Shown here piece after piece: positions 13,271-23,498 of a stretch of 64,000 bases of DNA; position 1 is the first letter of the stretch; the number at the start of each line of letters is the position of its first letter. The DNA lies in the NCBI GenBank assembly GCA_017795105.1, contig CP051247.1, positions 3,430,001 to 3,494,000 on the forward strand, written 5' to 3'. Under the pieces are notes generated by a model. The model did no database searches, was not told where the DNA came from, and saw nothing but the letters and a program-made list of their open reading frames with translations. This stretch comes from Planctomycetaceae bacterium (GTDB lineage: Bacteria; Planctomycetota; Planctomycetia; Planctomycetales; Planctomycetaceae). A program made the translations under genes and the position numbers.

Positions 13271-13642
13271 GGCTATCATTCTCCTTCGTTGGAAAGCCGT
13301 TCATAGTAGCCGATCGAATCGGCGGTCCGTCTGCGTCCTTGATGACGGTTTTGTCGCGGAGAGTTACAGCGGATCTCTTCTGTCCAACAGCGGCCCCCCG
13401 GCTGCATAGGGTCGGGGTTATACGCTTGAATCAAATTTGAGGTCAACATCGATTTTGTCGGTTTTTCCTGTCTGGGAGTCGATGCCGGTTCTCCGTTGCC
13501 ATTTGGCGACAATTCTGCGCAGGCACGTTTTGACCGGATGCAGTTTCCGACCTACTCCTGAGTAACAACCTTGAGATAGCGCCTGGATTGCGCCGGACAT
13601 CTGCACAGCGAGATGCCGGGAAGCCTCAAAACGGAGCAGAGA
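13271..13642. other. Divergent promoter region
   Basis: These 372 nt separate the PPIase gene start from the FHA/coiled-coil gene start. No gene, repeat or clear -35/-10 pair is evident. Confidence 0.4.
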
Positions 13643-16600
13643 ATGAGTTCGCTGCAGGATCAACTGAAATCTCGACCTCGATTACGGACGGAAGTCAGCT
13701 ACTGGCTGGAGCCAGCTCGCTTAGGCTCCGGACTCGATGCGATCGAGATGACTGATGGAACCTATCGCATTGGTTCGGGGACCGACGCCGATATTCGCGT
13801 CGACGTACCCGGTGTCGCGCCGCTGCATTGTCGGATCATCTGCGAACGGGAACGGATCACACTTCAGGCGGAAGACACCCGTACCTGGCTGAACGATGGC
13901 CCAATCCGCAAAGCGAGTGTTCGCTCGGGAGATCGACTCTCGATCGGCCCGGCCAACTTTGTGATTCGCATCGATCAACGAACAATCGAGACTCCGATTG
14001 AACCTGTCGATGAACCTGTCGAGCTGGCAGTCGAAGTCGCTCGGGCGATTCGCCAGCAACGGCTCGACGCCTCGGCCAGAGACCTTGTCATGTCCGGGGA
14101 TGGTGTCTCCGCTGACCAGGAGAAGACGCCGACTTCCGTAGAGCAGGAACTGGAGGAACTGCGAAAGTCGCTGGCGCAAACTCAACAGCAGCTCAAAGCA
14201 CATAAGGCTGCCGTCCGCGAGCAGCCGGAACCCGTTTCGAATTCACTCCATACGCCGATGTCGGAACTGACCGGCAATCAGTCTTCCAGCCGTACGGAAG
14301 AGGCTTCGACGAATAAGGAGTGGGAAGGGCAGCTTCGTGAGAAGACCGCCCAGATTCAGCGGTTGAAGACCCGACTGCAGCAGCGGAAGACTCGGCAGGC
14401 CGAGTCACTCGACATTCAGCGGCAGCAGATTGACACCGCTCAACAGACTCTCGCCCGTCAGCTTGAAGAACTCTCCCGGCGTGAACACGCCCTCGAAGAG
14501 GCGACGCAGGCTCAGCAGCAGGCACAGAACGTTCAACTCCAGGAGGTTGAGAGTGAGCTCGAGTCGACCCGGACGGAACTTCGGGACATCGTCGCCCGAC
14601 TCGATAGCGAACAGGACCAGCGGCAGACGCTGGAAGAGAAACTCGACGAGAATCTCCGCGAGCTCGAAACGGACCGTCAGGAAAACGATCGACTCCGTTC
14701 CGAACTCTATCGGGAAGTTACGGCCCGAGCAGAGCTTGAATCAGCTTTGAGCGTCGAACGGGATCGGACTGCAGTTGCCGAACAGCAACGCGTCGAAAGT
14801 GAAACGCGTTGTTTGCAGTACGAAGAGCAGGGGGCGGAACTGCAGGAAGCATTCCGGCAGTTACAGGCTGAATACGAACAGCAGTCTCTCGAACTCGAAT
14901 CCAGCAAGCAGCTTGAGACTCAACTGAGTGAACTGCAGGCAGACAGGGATCGTCTGGAACGAGAACTCGAAGAAGCACTCACGCGACATCGCGATGAAGT
15001 GAGTGAACTGCAGGAACTCGCAGCGGGCTCTGAAGCGAAAGCCGAAGCGACGGCTGCCGAACTCGAATCCGCACGGCAAACCGTCGAAGAACTTCAGTCC
15101 GTCCTGGCAGAATCCGCCGAACAGTTGCAGCAGTTTGAATCGCGAATGGCCGATTTCGAAGCCGCCGAGCAGGATCACGCGCAGATTCAGACCGAACGCG
15201 ATGACCTCCTGCGGGATCGGGAAGAGATTGCCGCCGAACGTGATGAGCTGAGGAACCAGTTCGAAAAGCTCACAGCCGAGCGCGAGTCACTTGAGATACG
15301 GCTCGAAGAAGTTGCTGAACAGTCCAGTCAGCACACAGCGGATCCGGCTGAACACGAGCAGTTGCAGGCCGAAGTGCAAAGTCTGCATGAAGCGTTGCGG
15401 GAGCTCAAGGATGCTTACGAAGCTCTCGCGACCGAGAACGAACAACTTCAGTCTGAACTCCATGAGAGTCAGGGGGCTGTCGAGGATCTTGTTGCTGAAC
15501 GAGATTCGTTGCAGAACCAGTTGGGTGAACGCGGAGTTTCCGACGAGGTCGACGAGAGTGCCACCGCCTTTGAGCAGGGATTGCTCGAAGAGGTCGAATC
15601 GCTGCGAGCCCTGGTGTCTTCGCTCGAAACCGATTCCCCGGAGAAGGGCGAATCTGCAGGGGGCCCCTCTCTGGATCGAGGTGAGCTTGATTCCGAGTGG
15701 GAACGGATTTCTGACGAGCGGGATCGCCTGCTCCAGTTGCGTCAGGCTGTCGAGGAGGAACGGGAAGCCTTCCGTCAGGTTCGACTCGATCTTCAGCAGA
15801 TGCAGCAGGAAGTTGCTCAACGGCAGTCCGAATACGAGCAGAAGCTTGTAGAACTCGAAGACCTGCGCAATGAACTGCAGCAGCACACCTCTGAAACGGA
15901 GATGAACGACGAGAGTGTTGAAGAATCAACCGCCGTAGACCGTGCGGGTGAGACTCCCGTGGAAGCAGACGAAGAAACGGGGATCGGGGCTCTTGATTCT
16001 ATTCTGTGGGGAGAGGCCGGTATCGAGGAAGCGCTTGGGGATCCTGAGCATGAAGAGAAGCCGTTCGATGTTCAGGACGAGGAACCGCTTCCCGGAGATG
16101 GAACCGAACTCGGACTTGATCTCCCGGGGCTGACAGCCGCACTCGACAGCCGGATGGACGGGGAAACTGTCGGCGACGCCGATGAAGATGATCTCCACGA
16201 AGAGATGGAGGCAGACGAAGAATCACACGATCTCCGTAAGCGGCTGGCGGAGATGTTCGGACTTCCCGACGACGAAGCCGATTCCTCGACAGAAGAAAGA
16301 TCGTGGGCCGATGAGTCTCTCTCTGCCGAATCCACAGAAGACGAGGGTGAAGACAGCAGCAGCGAAGAGAACTCGTTTGCCGAGGACACGGAAGCCGTTG
16401 CCGAAATGGATGAAGAGGCCGGCGGGCCGGAGCCCGTCGCAGAAGCCCCGACTCGAAGCGCAAATGGCGAAGTCATTGTCGACGACATCGAAGACGCCGA
16501 TTCGGTTGCGGCCTACATGGAGCGGTTGTTTGCTCGCACGAGCGGCCGACAGGAGACGAAGTCGTCGTCTGCCCCGGTGGTTCGTAAGCCAGCTCCAACT

Positions 16601-17089
16601 CCAGAACCCGTGATCGAGAAGCCGGTCGCCGCAGTGGCAACATTGCAGCAGGAGGACGAGGACAATCTCAATGGGAGTCCTGAATCTCCCCCGAAGAGTG
16701 GACCGTCGGTTAAGGTCGATCGCGATCTGGTCATGAAGGAGATTGCCTCTCTGCGGGACGTGGCCAATCAGAACGCTCGGGAATCCCTGATCGCTCACAA
16801 GTGGAAACAACTGCGGGTCGGCGTGATGATGAATGTGGCTCTGACGAGTGTTTCTCTGGTCGGTGCCCTCGTGCTCTTCACCGCTCCGCTCTGGTATGGA
16901 GAGCAGTTCCTGATGTACGCCGTCGCGATGACGGGACTGGGACTCTTCTCGGCTTATTCGCTGTTTAACAATTACGTCACTCTGATGCGGATGAAGCAGC
17001 CCGCCTCATCCGAGCGGCGGAAGGCTCCAGCGGCGGAAGAATCCGCGGAGTCGCCCGAAGATGAAATGGAAGAACGGTTCGAAGAGTAA
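13643..17089 (+). CDS. FHA-domain, long coiled-coil, membrane-anchored protein
   Basis: The 1148-residue protein has four parts. An FHA-like domain lies at about residues 25-110 (YRIGSGTDADIRVDVPGVA, then PLHCRI and SGDRLSIGPANFVIRID). A very long Glu/Gln/Leu-rich coiled coil spans about 135-760. An acidic, Asp/Glu-rich stretch spans about 770-1000. Two membrane segments near the C-terminus (about 1060-1085 and 1090-1110) are followed by a short acidic tail. The start at 13643 has GGAG 6 nt upstream; an ATG ten codons earlier lacks this. FHA domains bind phosphothreonine peptides. A role as a phospho-responsive scaffold at the inner membrane is inference. No kinase gene is adjacent. A terminator follows. 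Confidence 0.8.
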   Translation: MSSLQDQLKSRPRLRTEVSYWLEPARLGSGLDAIEMTDGTYRIGSGTDADIRVDVPGVAPLHCRIICERERITLQAEDTRTWLNDGPIRKASVRSGDRLSIGPANFVIRIDQRTIETPIEPVDEPVELAVEVARAIRQQRLDASARDLVMSGDGVSADQEKTPTSVEQELEELRKSLAQTQQQLKAHKAAVREQPEPVSNSLHTPMSELTGNQSSSRTEEASTNKEWEGQLREKTAQIQRLKTRLQQRKTRQAESLDIQRQQIDTAQQTLARQLEELSRREHALEEATQAQQQAQNVQLQEVESELESTRTELRDIVARLDSEQDQRQTLEEKLDENLRELETDRQENDRLRSELYREVTARAELESALSVERDRTAVAEQQRVESETRCLQYEEQGAELQEAFRQLQAEYEQQSLELESSKQLETQLSELQADRDRLERELEEALTRHRDEVSELQELAAGSEAKAEATAAELESARQTVEELQSVLAESAEQLQQFESRMADFEAAEQDHAQIQTERDDLLRDREEIAAERDELRNQFEKLTAERESLEIRLEEVAEQSSQHTADPAEHEQLQAEVQSLHEALRELKDAYEALATENEQLQSELHESQGAVEDLVAERDSLQNQLGERGVSDEVDESATAFEQGLLEEVESLRALVSSLETDSPEKGESAGGPSLDRGELDSEWERISDERDRLLQLRQAVEEEREAFRQVRLDLQQMQQEVAQRQSEYEQKLVELEDLRNELQQHTSETEMNDESVEESTAVDRAGETPVEADEETGIGALDSILWGEAGIEEALGDPEHEEKPFDVQDEEPLPGDGTELGLDLPGLTAALDSRMDGETVGDADEDDLHEEMEADEESHDLRKRLAEMFGLPDDEADSSTEERSWADESLSAESTEDEGEDSSSEENSFAEDTEAVAEMDEEAGGPEPVAEAPTRSANGEVIVDDIEDADSVAAYMERLFARTSGRQETKSSSAPVVRKPAPTPEPVIEKPVAAVATLQQEDEDNLNGSPESPPKSGPSVKVDRDLVMKEIASLRDVANQNARESLIAHKWKQLRVGVMMNVALTSVSLVGALVLFTAPLWYGEQFLMYAVAMTGLGLFSAYSLFNNYVTLMRMKQPASSERRKAPAAEESAESPEDEMEERFEE

Positions 17090-17120
17090 GTCACCTGACT
17101 GTGATGCGAAAGACACCCTG

Positions 17121-17155
17121 AGACCCCGTCGGCAAACGCTGGCGGGGTCTTTCGC
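17121..17155 (+). terminator. Likely terminator
   Basis: AGACCCCG and CGGGGTCT form an 8-bp stem followed by TTCG; an outer pairing of CGAAAGAC with GTCTTTCG is an alternative. It lies 31 nt after the coiled-coil gene. Confidence 0.55.
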
Positions 17156-17275
17156 GTTGATCGAATCAGCAGTACAATCGGGGCTTCGAAGATCAACGCT
17201 GCCGCTGCCTGATGATGTTCCAGCCGCGGAAAGCTGCTCCATAACCGCATCCAGTCCTGCTGCAGGAGACTCGTC

Positions 17276-18313
17276 ATGAAGGCCATGCTGCTCTCGGAAT
17301 ACAAGAACCTCGAAATCGTCGACATGCCCCGGCCCGAAATCGGACCGAAAGACCTGCTGATCTCCGTGCAGGCGTGTGGCATCTGCGGCAGCGACATCCA
17401 CGGCTACGATGGTTCCACCGGCCGACGCATTCCGCCGCTCGTCATGGGACACGAGGCTTCTGGCGTGGTCGAAGAGGTCGGCTCCGCCGTCACGCTCTAC
17501 AAGAAGGGGGATCGCCTCACGTTCGATTCGACTGTCTCCTGTGGTGACTGTTTTTTCTGCCGTCGTGGCGAGATCAACCTTTGCGACAATCGCCGCGTGC
17601 TCGGCGTCTCCTGTGGCGAATATCGCCAGCATGGAGCGTTCGCCCAGTTCGTGGTCGTTCCGGAGAACATCTGCTACGAACTGCCGGAGAGCTTCCCGTT
17701 TGAACACGCCGCGATGATCGAAGCCGTTTCGATCGCCGTACATGCCGCGAACCGGACTCCGCTCAGTCTGGGCGATTCGGCAGTTGTCGTCGGAGCGGGG
17801 ATGATCGGCCTGCTGGTCGTGCAGGCCCTTCGGGTGGCCGGTTGTGGGACGATCATCGCCGTCGATCTCGACGAATCGAAACTCGAACTGGCTCGTGAAC
17901 TCGGAGCCACGCATTCGCTCAAAGCCGATAAGGTCAACGTGCCGGACGAAGTGAAATCGCTGACGAATGGCCGGGGCGCAAGCGTCGCCATTGAAGTTGT
18001 CGGAGCAACCCCGACGATTCAGACCGCGATCGAATCGGTTCGTAAAGGGGGACATGTTACGCTCGTCGGCAACATCTCGCCGAAAGTCGAAATCCCGCTG
18101 CAGGCGGTCGTGTCACGCGAGTTGACTCTGCACGGCTCCTGCGCCTCTCGCGGTGAATACCCCGAGTGCATCGATCTGATGAATCGCGGTCTCATTCAGG
18201 TTGAGCCGCTGATTTCGCTCAAAGCTCCGCTCGACGAAGGCCCGACGCTGTTCCAGAAACTCTACGCGGGTGATTCGGGCCTGATGAAGGTTATTCTTCA
18301 GCCGAACGCGTAG
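17276..18313 (+). CDS. Zinc-dependent medium-chain alcohol/polyol dehydrogenase
   Basis: The 345-residue MDR enzyme has the catalytic zinc ligands C37 and the GHE at 58-60, the four-cysteine structural zinc loop in CGDCFFCRRGEINLC, and a Rossmann motif VVGAGMIGLL at about 170-178 followed by the acidic DLD that favours NAD. Relatives include sorbitol, galactitol-1-phosphate and threonine dehydrogenases; the sequence does not fix the substrate. GGAG and GACTCGTC precede the ATG. It stands alone between a terminator and a repeat region. Confidence 0.88.
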   Translation: MKAMLLSEYKNLEIVDMPRPEIGPKDLLISVQACGICGSDIHGYDGSTGRRIPPLVMGHEASGVVEEVGSAVTLYKKGDRLTFDSTVSCGDCFFCRRGEINLCDNRRVLGVSCGEYRQHGAFAQFVVVPENICYELPESFPFEHAAMIEAVSIAVHAANRTPLSLGDSAVVVGAGMIGLLVVQALRVAGCGTIIAVDLDESKLELARELGATHSLKADKVNVPDEVKSLTNGRGASVAIEVVGATPTIQTAIESVRKGGHVTLVGNISPKVEIPLQAVVSRELTLHGSCASRGEYPECIDLMNRGLIQVEPLISLKAPLDEGPTLFQKLYAGDSGLMKVILQPNA

Positions 18314-18319
18314 CAACGA

Positions 18320-18388
18320 CATGGGTGGCCCGTCCGCAACGCTGGCCTGGTCGCGCGCGACAAGAGGCTGCGCCATCCTCGAAGAGTG
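18320..18388 (+). repeat. Half-copy of the GGGTGGCCC repeat element
   Basis: TGGGTGGCCCGTCCG followed by a CGACAAGAGGCTGCGCCAT block matches the left arm of the inverted-repeat element at 29551-29705. No right arm follows. Confidence 0.7.
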
Positions 18389-18434
18389 CTCCACGGGCCG
18401 GATGATCCTTCGGATTGCCCTTGTCTGGGACTCT

Positions 18435-18576
18435 GGGTGGCCCCGGTTGATTCAACCGGGGTGGCGAAGCCACAGGAGGTTTCCGTGCCAGTGTCCTGCA
18501 TCCGGACCGATCACGCGGTCGTTGAAACCTCTTGCCGACTTCGTCGGCCGCGGTAGTGGAGCAACCGGGGCTACCC
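18435..18576. repeat. 142-bp inverted-repeat element abutting truA
   Basis: GGGTGGCCCCGGTTG at the left end is mirrored by CAACCGGGGCTACCC at the right end, and inner blocks (AGGAGGTTT and AAACCTCTT) also pair. The right end contains the truA stop codon. It resembles the 29551-29705 element in its ends and its ACAAGAGG-like inner block. Confidence 0.7.
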
Positions 18577-19407
18577 GTTCGAGGAATGGTTCCTGTTGAT
18601 CAGCCCCGGATCAAAGTCCCGGTCGTACTCCACATGCATCAGATACAGCCCCTGCGGCGGAGCGGTCGGGCCGGCAACGCGGCGGTCGAGGGCATCGCGG
18701 GCGGCTGCGGCCTGTTCGACCGGCCAGGAACCATCACCGACCTTCAGCAGCGTTCCCATGATGGCCCGAACCATGTTGTAGAGGAATCCATCCGCGACAA
18801 TGTCGAGAGCGATAAACGATGGAGTGCACTCCGCCGTCGCGGGAGTGGACCAGAGTGGCCAGACATCATCGGCGGAAACGCGGCAGTGTAGAACCGTCCG
18901 CACGCTGGTCGCTTTGTTCGGGTAATTCGACTCGAACGATCGGAAGTCGTGGCGACCGATCAACGAATGGGCCGCTGCATCCATCGCTTCGACATCGAGC
19001 TGGTCCTGAATTCGCGTCGTGTAGTGACGCAGATGCGGCCAGCCGACGCGGCTGTTGAGAATCAGATAGCGGTAATGCTTCCATTTCGCGTGATGCCCGG
19101 CGTGAAAGTCGTACGGCACTTCGTCGACATCGCGAATCGTGATCGATTCGGGGAGCTTCGACTGCAGCGCGGGCCGCATTCGCTCGCAGGGAATGCGGGT
19201 CGAAGTCCGAAAGCTGGCGACCTGTCCGAAGGCATGCACGCCGGTGTCGGTTCGCCCTGCTCCCGCGAGTCGCGATCGCTCCTGCGTGATCGCCAGGATC
19301 GCGTCTTCGATGTGCTCCTGAACGGTCGGCTTGTCCGGCTGAACCTGCCAGCCTGAAAACGGCTGCCCGTCATAGGCGATCAGCAGTCGCAGGTTACGTT
19401 CAGACAT
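18571..19407 (-). CDS. truA: tRNA pseudouridine(38-40) synthase TruA
   Basis: The 278-residue enzyme makes pseudouridine at positions 38-40 of the tRNA anticodon arm. The catalytic aspartate lies in AGRTDTGVHAFGQ (about residues 48-60). The N-terminus RLLIAYDGQPFSGWQVQ and the later DGFLYNMVRAIMGTLL are family hallmarks. Its stop codon (TAG) lies inside the end of a repeat element, so the last two residues appear to derive from the repeat. It follows argH on the same strand with a 104-nt gap. Confidence 0.95.
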   Translation of the reverse strand: MSERNLRLLIAYDGQPFSGWQVQPDKPTVQEHIEDAILAITQERSRLAGAGRTDTGVHAFGQVASFRTSTRIPCERMRPALQSKLPESITIRDVDEVPYDFHAGHHAKWKHYRYLILNSRVGWPHLRHYTTRIQDQLDVEAMDAAAHSLIGRHDFRSFESNYPNKATSVRTVLHCRVSADDVWPLWSTPATAECTPSFIALDIVADGFLYNMVRAIMGTLLKVGDGSWPVEQAAAARDALDRRVAGPTAPPQGLYLMHVEYDRDFDPGLINRNHSSNG

Positions 19408-19511
19408 GAGTCAGCAGGAGTTGAGTGAATTCAGGAAGGACTGACGAAATCTAGAAGTCCGCACCGGGGATGTCCTCGAGCACATGCGGGCATACGGTAG
19501 AGCGATCCGCT

Positions 19512-20897
<1,386 letters not shown>

Positions 20898-20933
20898 AAC
20901 TTGACCTTTTGAATGATAAGCGTTGTCTTCGAA

Positions 20934-21068
20934 TCAAATCTGATAGTCGTTGACCGACGACTCACGGCGTCCGCGACCTTCAAGTCGGTCGAATAGCCAG
21001 TTCACGAACACCCCCCAGAGAATCGGGATGCCGATGCAGGCCAGAACGTATAGCGTCTGCTGCCACAT
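20934..21068 (-). CDS. 44-residue membrane microprotein
   Basis: The frame reads MWQQTLYVLACIGIP, ILWGVFVNWLFDRLEGRG, then RRESSVNDYQI and TGA: one hydrophobic helix (about residues 5-25) followed by a charged tail. Its ATG is 2 nt after the stop of the VOC gene, with GGGAG at the end of that gene as ribosome binding site, so it is probably translationally coupled. The composition is protein-like and the helix is well formed. I do not know its function. Confidence 0.65.
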   Translation of the reverse strand: MWQQTLYVLACIGIPILWGVFVNWLFDRLEGRGRRESSVNDYQI

Positions 21069-21070
21069 GG

Positions 21071-21496
21071 TCAGGCTCCCTGCGACTTGTCGGGTTCCGA
21101 GGCGAGCTCAATCACGTGCCCGTCAGGATCGGCGAGGAACACCTGCACGGCTCCATCGGGCCGAAACTTCGGCGGCGAAACGACTTCGTACGGAATATCG
21201 CTCGCCTGAATTGCCTCCCAGGCGGCATTCGCGTCCGGCACACGGAACGCCATGTGATGGGTTCGCGTCGACCGTTTCTGTTCCGGCGAGAAGACGCCAG
21301 CAGGGCCCGACTGGTCGTGCGTCAGGATGATATGGACCAGCGTATTGCCGGCTCGATACCAGGCGCCTTTGAAGTTGAAATTCGGTCGGGGCACTTCTTC
21401 CATGCCGAGCAGATCGACATAGAACCGTCGGGTCGCTTCCAGACTGGAGGAAACGAGCGTGACGTGATCGATGGCTTCAACCTGGACAACCGACAT
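21071..21496 (-). CDS. VOC-family protein (glyoxalase/bleomycin-resistance fold)
   Basis: The 141-residue protein shows the paired beta-alpha-beta-beta-beta modules of the VOC superfamily: IDHVTLVSSSLEATRRFYVDLLGM at the start and THHMAFRVPDANAAWEAI in the second half, ending with VFLADPDGHVIEL. His11, His in LVHIIL, His in THHMAF and the C-terminal Glu fit a metal site. Substrate is unknown. It starts 2 nt after the purK stop. Confidence 0.85.
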   Translation of the reverse strand: MSVVQVEAIDHVTLVSSSLEATRRFYVDLLGMEEVPRPNFNFKGAWYRAGNTLVHIILTHDQSGPAGVFSPEQKRSTRTHHMAFRVPDANAAWEAIQASDIPYEVVSPPKFRPDGAVQVFLADPDGHVIELASEPDKSQGA

Positions 21497-21498
21497 GA

Positions 21499-22665
21499 TT
21501 ACGGCCTCGGCTCGTTCGTATGGCTTTGCAGATCGGCGCGCGCCTGTCGGGCGATCGCGACGGCTTCTTCAGCTGTCTCACCCAGCACGGTGATGTGTCC
21601 CATCTTCCGGCCGACGCGGGCTTCCCGTTTTCCGTAGAGGTGCAGCGTCGCTTCAGGGTGCTTCAGGGCAGCCGTCCAGTTGGGAACGCCGCCGGTCCAG
21701 ACATCGCCGAGCAGATTGATCATCGCCGCCGACTTCAACGGAGTCATATCGCCCAGCGGCAGTCCACAAATGGCCCGAACCTGCTGTTCGAACTGACTGC
21801 TCAGGCAGGCGTTAATTGTCAGGTGCCCCGAGTTATGAGGTCGGGGGGCGACTTCGTTGATCAGAATGCGATTGTCCGTCGTCACGAACATCTCGACACA
21901 CATTACGCCGATGACGTTCAACTTCTCTAACACGCCGCGGCAGATGGCGATGGCATCGGCTTCCAGATCGCTCACACTCGGCTCGGGGAAGACGGAAACG
22001 TCGAGAATGTGATTGCGATGTTCATTCAGGATCGGGCCGCAACCGGTGAAGTTGCCCCACTGATCGCGAACGCCGACGACAGAAACTTCACAGCGGAAGT
22101 CGATCTTCTTTTCGAGAACGGCTTCAACCTGCCCCAGTTCCTTCCAGGCAGCTAGTGCCTCTTCCGGCTTCGACAGGGCAATCTGTCCCTTGCCGTCGTA
22201 ACCGCCGAAAGCGGTTTTCAGGATCGAGGGGGTGCCGAGTTCGTTAATGGCGTTCTGAAGTTCTTCTTCATTCCGAATTGGCCGGAACGGCGTAACCGGC
22301 AGGCCGGCTTCGGCAAGCGTTGATTTCTCGCGGATGCGGTTTTGGGAAATGTGGAGCACTTCGCCGCCGGGACGAACAGGAACGAGCCGGTCGATGGCCT
22401 GGGCGGCTTCCGAGCTGATGTTTTCGAACTCGAACGTGATGACATCGACCGTCCTGGCGAACTCTTCGATGGCATCAATATCGTCGTAAGCGCCGACAAA
22501 CTCTCGGTCGGCCACCTGGCCGCAGGGAGCGTTTGCTTCATCGGAAAAGGTGTGCACGTGATAGCCGAGGCGATGAGCAGATTGGGCGAACATCCGCCCG
22601 AGTTGACCTCCGCCGAGAACTCCCAGTGTGGCCCCGGGATCAATTGTGCGTGACTGACGTATCAT
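21499..22665 (-). CDS. purK: N5-carboxyaminoimidazole ribonucleotide synthase
   Basis: The 388-residue ATP-grasp enzyme carboxylates AIR in purine synthesis, feeding PurE. The N-terminus ATLGVLGGGQLGRMFAQSA is the PurK nucleotide-site signature, and INEVAPRPHNSGH is the ATP-grasp metal-binding motif. It begins 15 nt after purE and is followed almost directly by the VOC gene. Confidence 0.96.
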   Translation of the reverse strand: MIRQSRTIDPGATLGVLGGGQLGRMFAQSAHRLGYHVHTFSDEANAPCGQVADREFVGAYDDIDAIEEFARTVDVITFEFENISSEAAQAIDRLVPVRPGGEVLHISQNRIREKSTLAEAGLPVTPFRPIRNEEELQNAINELGTPSILKTAFGGYDGKGQIALSKPEEALAAWKELGQVEAVLEKKIDFRCEVSVVGVRDQWGNFTGCGPILNEHRNHILDVSVFPEPSVSDLEADAIAICRGVLEKLNVIGVMCVEMFVTTDNRILINEVAPRPHNSGHLTINACLSSQFEQQVRAICGLPLGDMTPLKSAAMINLLGDVWTGGVPNWTAALKHPEATLHLYGKREARVGRKMGHITVLGETAEEAVAIARQARADLQSHTNEPRP

Positions 22666-22680
22666 GAGCAGTGTTCAACT

Positions 22681-23202
22681 TCAGATCTGGTCCGGCTGGG
22701 CGTTTTCAAGATGGGCGTTCGCGGCCACGGAATCGGTCTGGGCCTGCTGAAACTCATCGAGTCTCTCGGCAAGAGCGGCGTCATTCAGGCTGAGAATTCG
22801 ACACGCAAGCAGAGCCGCGTTCTTCGCTCCGGAATCGCCGATAGCCAGCGTTCCAACGGGAATACCACCCGGCATTTGTACGATCGACAGCAGCGAATCG
22901 AGTCCCGAGAGAGCTCTGCTTTTGACCGGCACACCAAGCACGGGCAGTGTGGTTTGAGAGGCGACCATCCCCGGCAGGTGAGCCGCTCCGCCTGCTCCAG
23001 CAATGATGACCTGAATTCCCCGCGAACGAGCCGACTTGGCGTATTCGAACATGGCATCCGGCGTGCGATGAGCCGAAACCACCCGGCACTCATGCGCGAC
23101 CCCCAGCTGACTGAGCAGCTTCGATCCATGCTCCATCGTGGGCCAGTCGGATGTACTGCCCATGATGATGCCAACCAGAGGTGCCGAATTGTCGTCGTTC
23201 AT
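22681..23202 (-). CDS. purE: N5-carboxyaminoimidazole ribonucleotide mutase
   Basis: The 173-residue class I PurE moves the carboxylate made by PurK to give CAIR. GIIMGSTSDWPTMEHGSKLL, SAHRTPDAMFEYAKSA and AGAGGAAHLPGMVAS are the family motifs, with the catalytic His in SAHRTP. It is the first gene of the run ending at truA. Confidence 0.97.
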   Translation of the reverse strand: MNDDNSAPLVGIIMGSTSDWPTMEHGSKLLSQLGVAHECRVVSAHRTPDAMFEYAKSARSRGIQVIIAGAGGAAHLPGMVASQTTLPVLGVPVKSRALSGLDSLLSIVQMPGGIPVGTLAIGDSGAKNAALLACRILSLNDAALAERLDEFQQAQTDSVAANAHLENAQPDQI

Positions 23203-23280
23203 GATGCTTCTGTGTCAGTGAGTCGATGTCGCTTTCCGTAGCGTTTCTGGTGGTCGAAGGCGTGTGCGAGTCCGAAAGGG

Positions 23281-23301
23281 TGGCACAGACATTCTTGTCT
23301 G
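23281..23301. repeat. Small dispersed palindrome (CAGACA/TGTCTG)
   Basis: CAGACA-TTCT-TGTCTG with GGCA in front; the same unit in longer form occurs at 54764-54783. Confidence 0.55.
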
Positions 23302-23431
23302 AGCGTTTTCGACGCGGATCCGCACCGGGACGGAGATCTGATCGAGATGATGAACTCGACGCCCGGTGGAATGCCCGCATCCTACACCAGACCGGAAGCG
23401 TGCGAAACGGTCGCGGTGGGCCGTTCAGCAG

Positions 23432-23468
23432 AAAAGCCGCGCCACCCGGAAGGATGACGGCGGCTTTT
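23432..23468 (-). terminator. Terminator downstream of serA
   Basis: AAAAGCCGC and GCGGCTTTT form a 9-bp stem 31 nt after the serA stop; read on the minus strand it ends with CTTTT. Confidence 0.65.
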
Positions 23469-23498
23469 GTGATGTCAATCAACAGCGGTCCAGGACGC

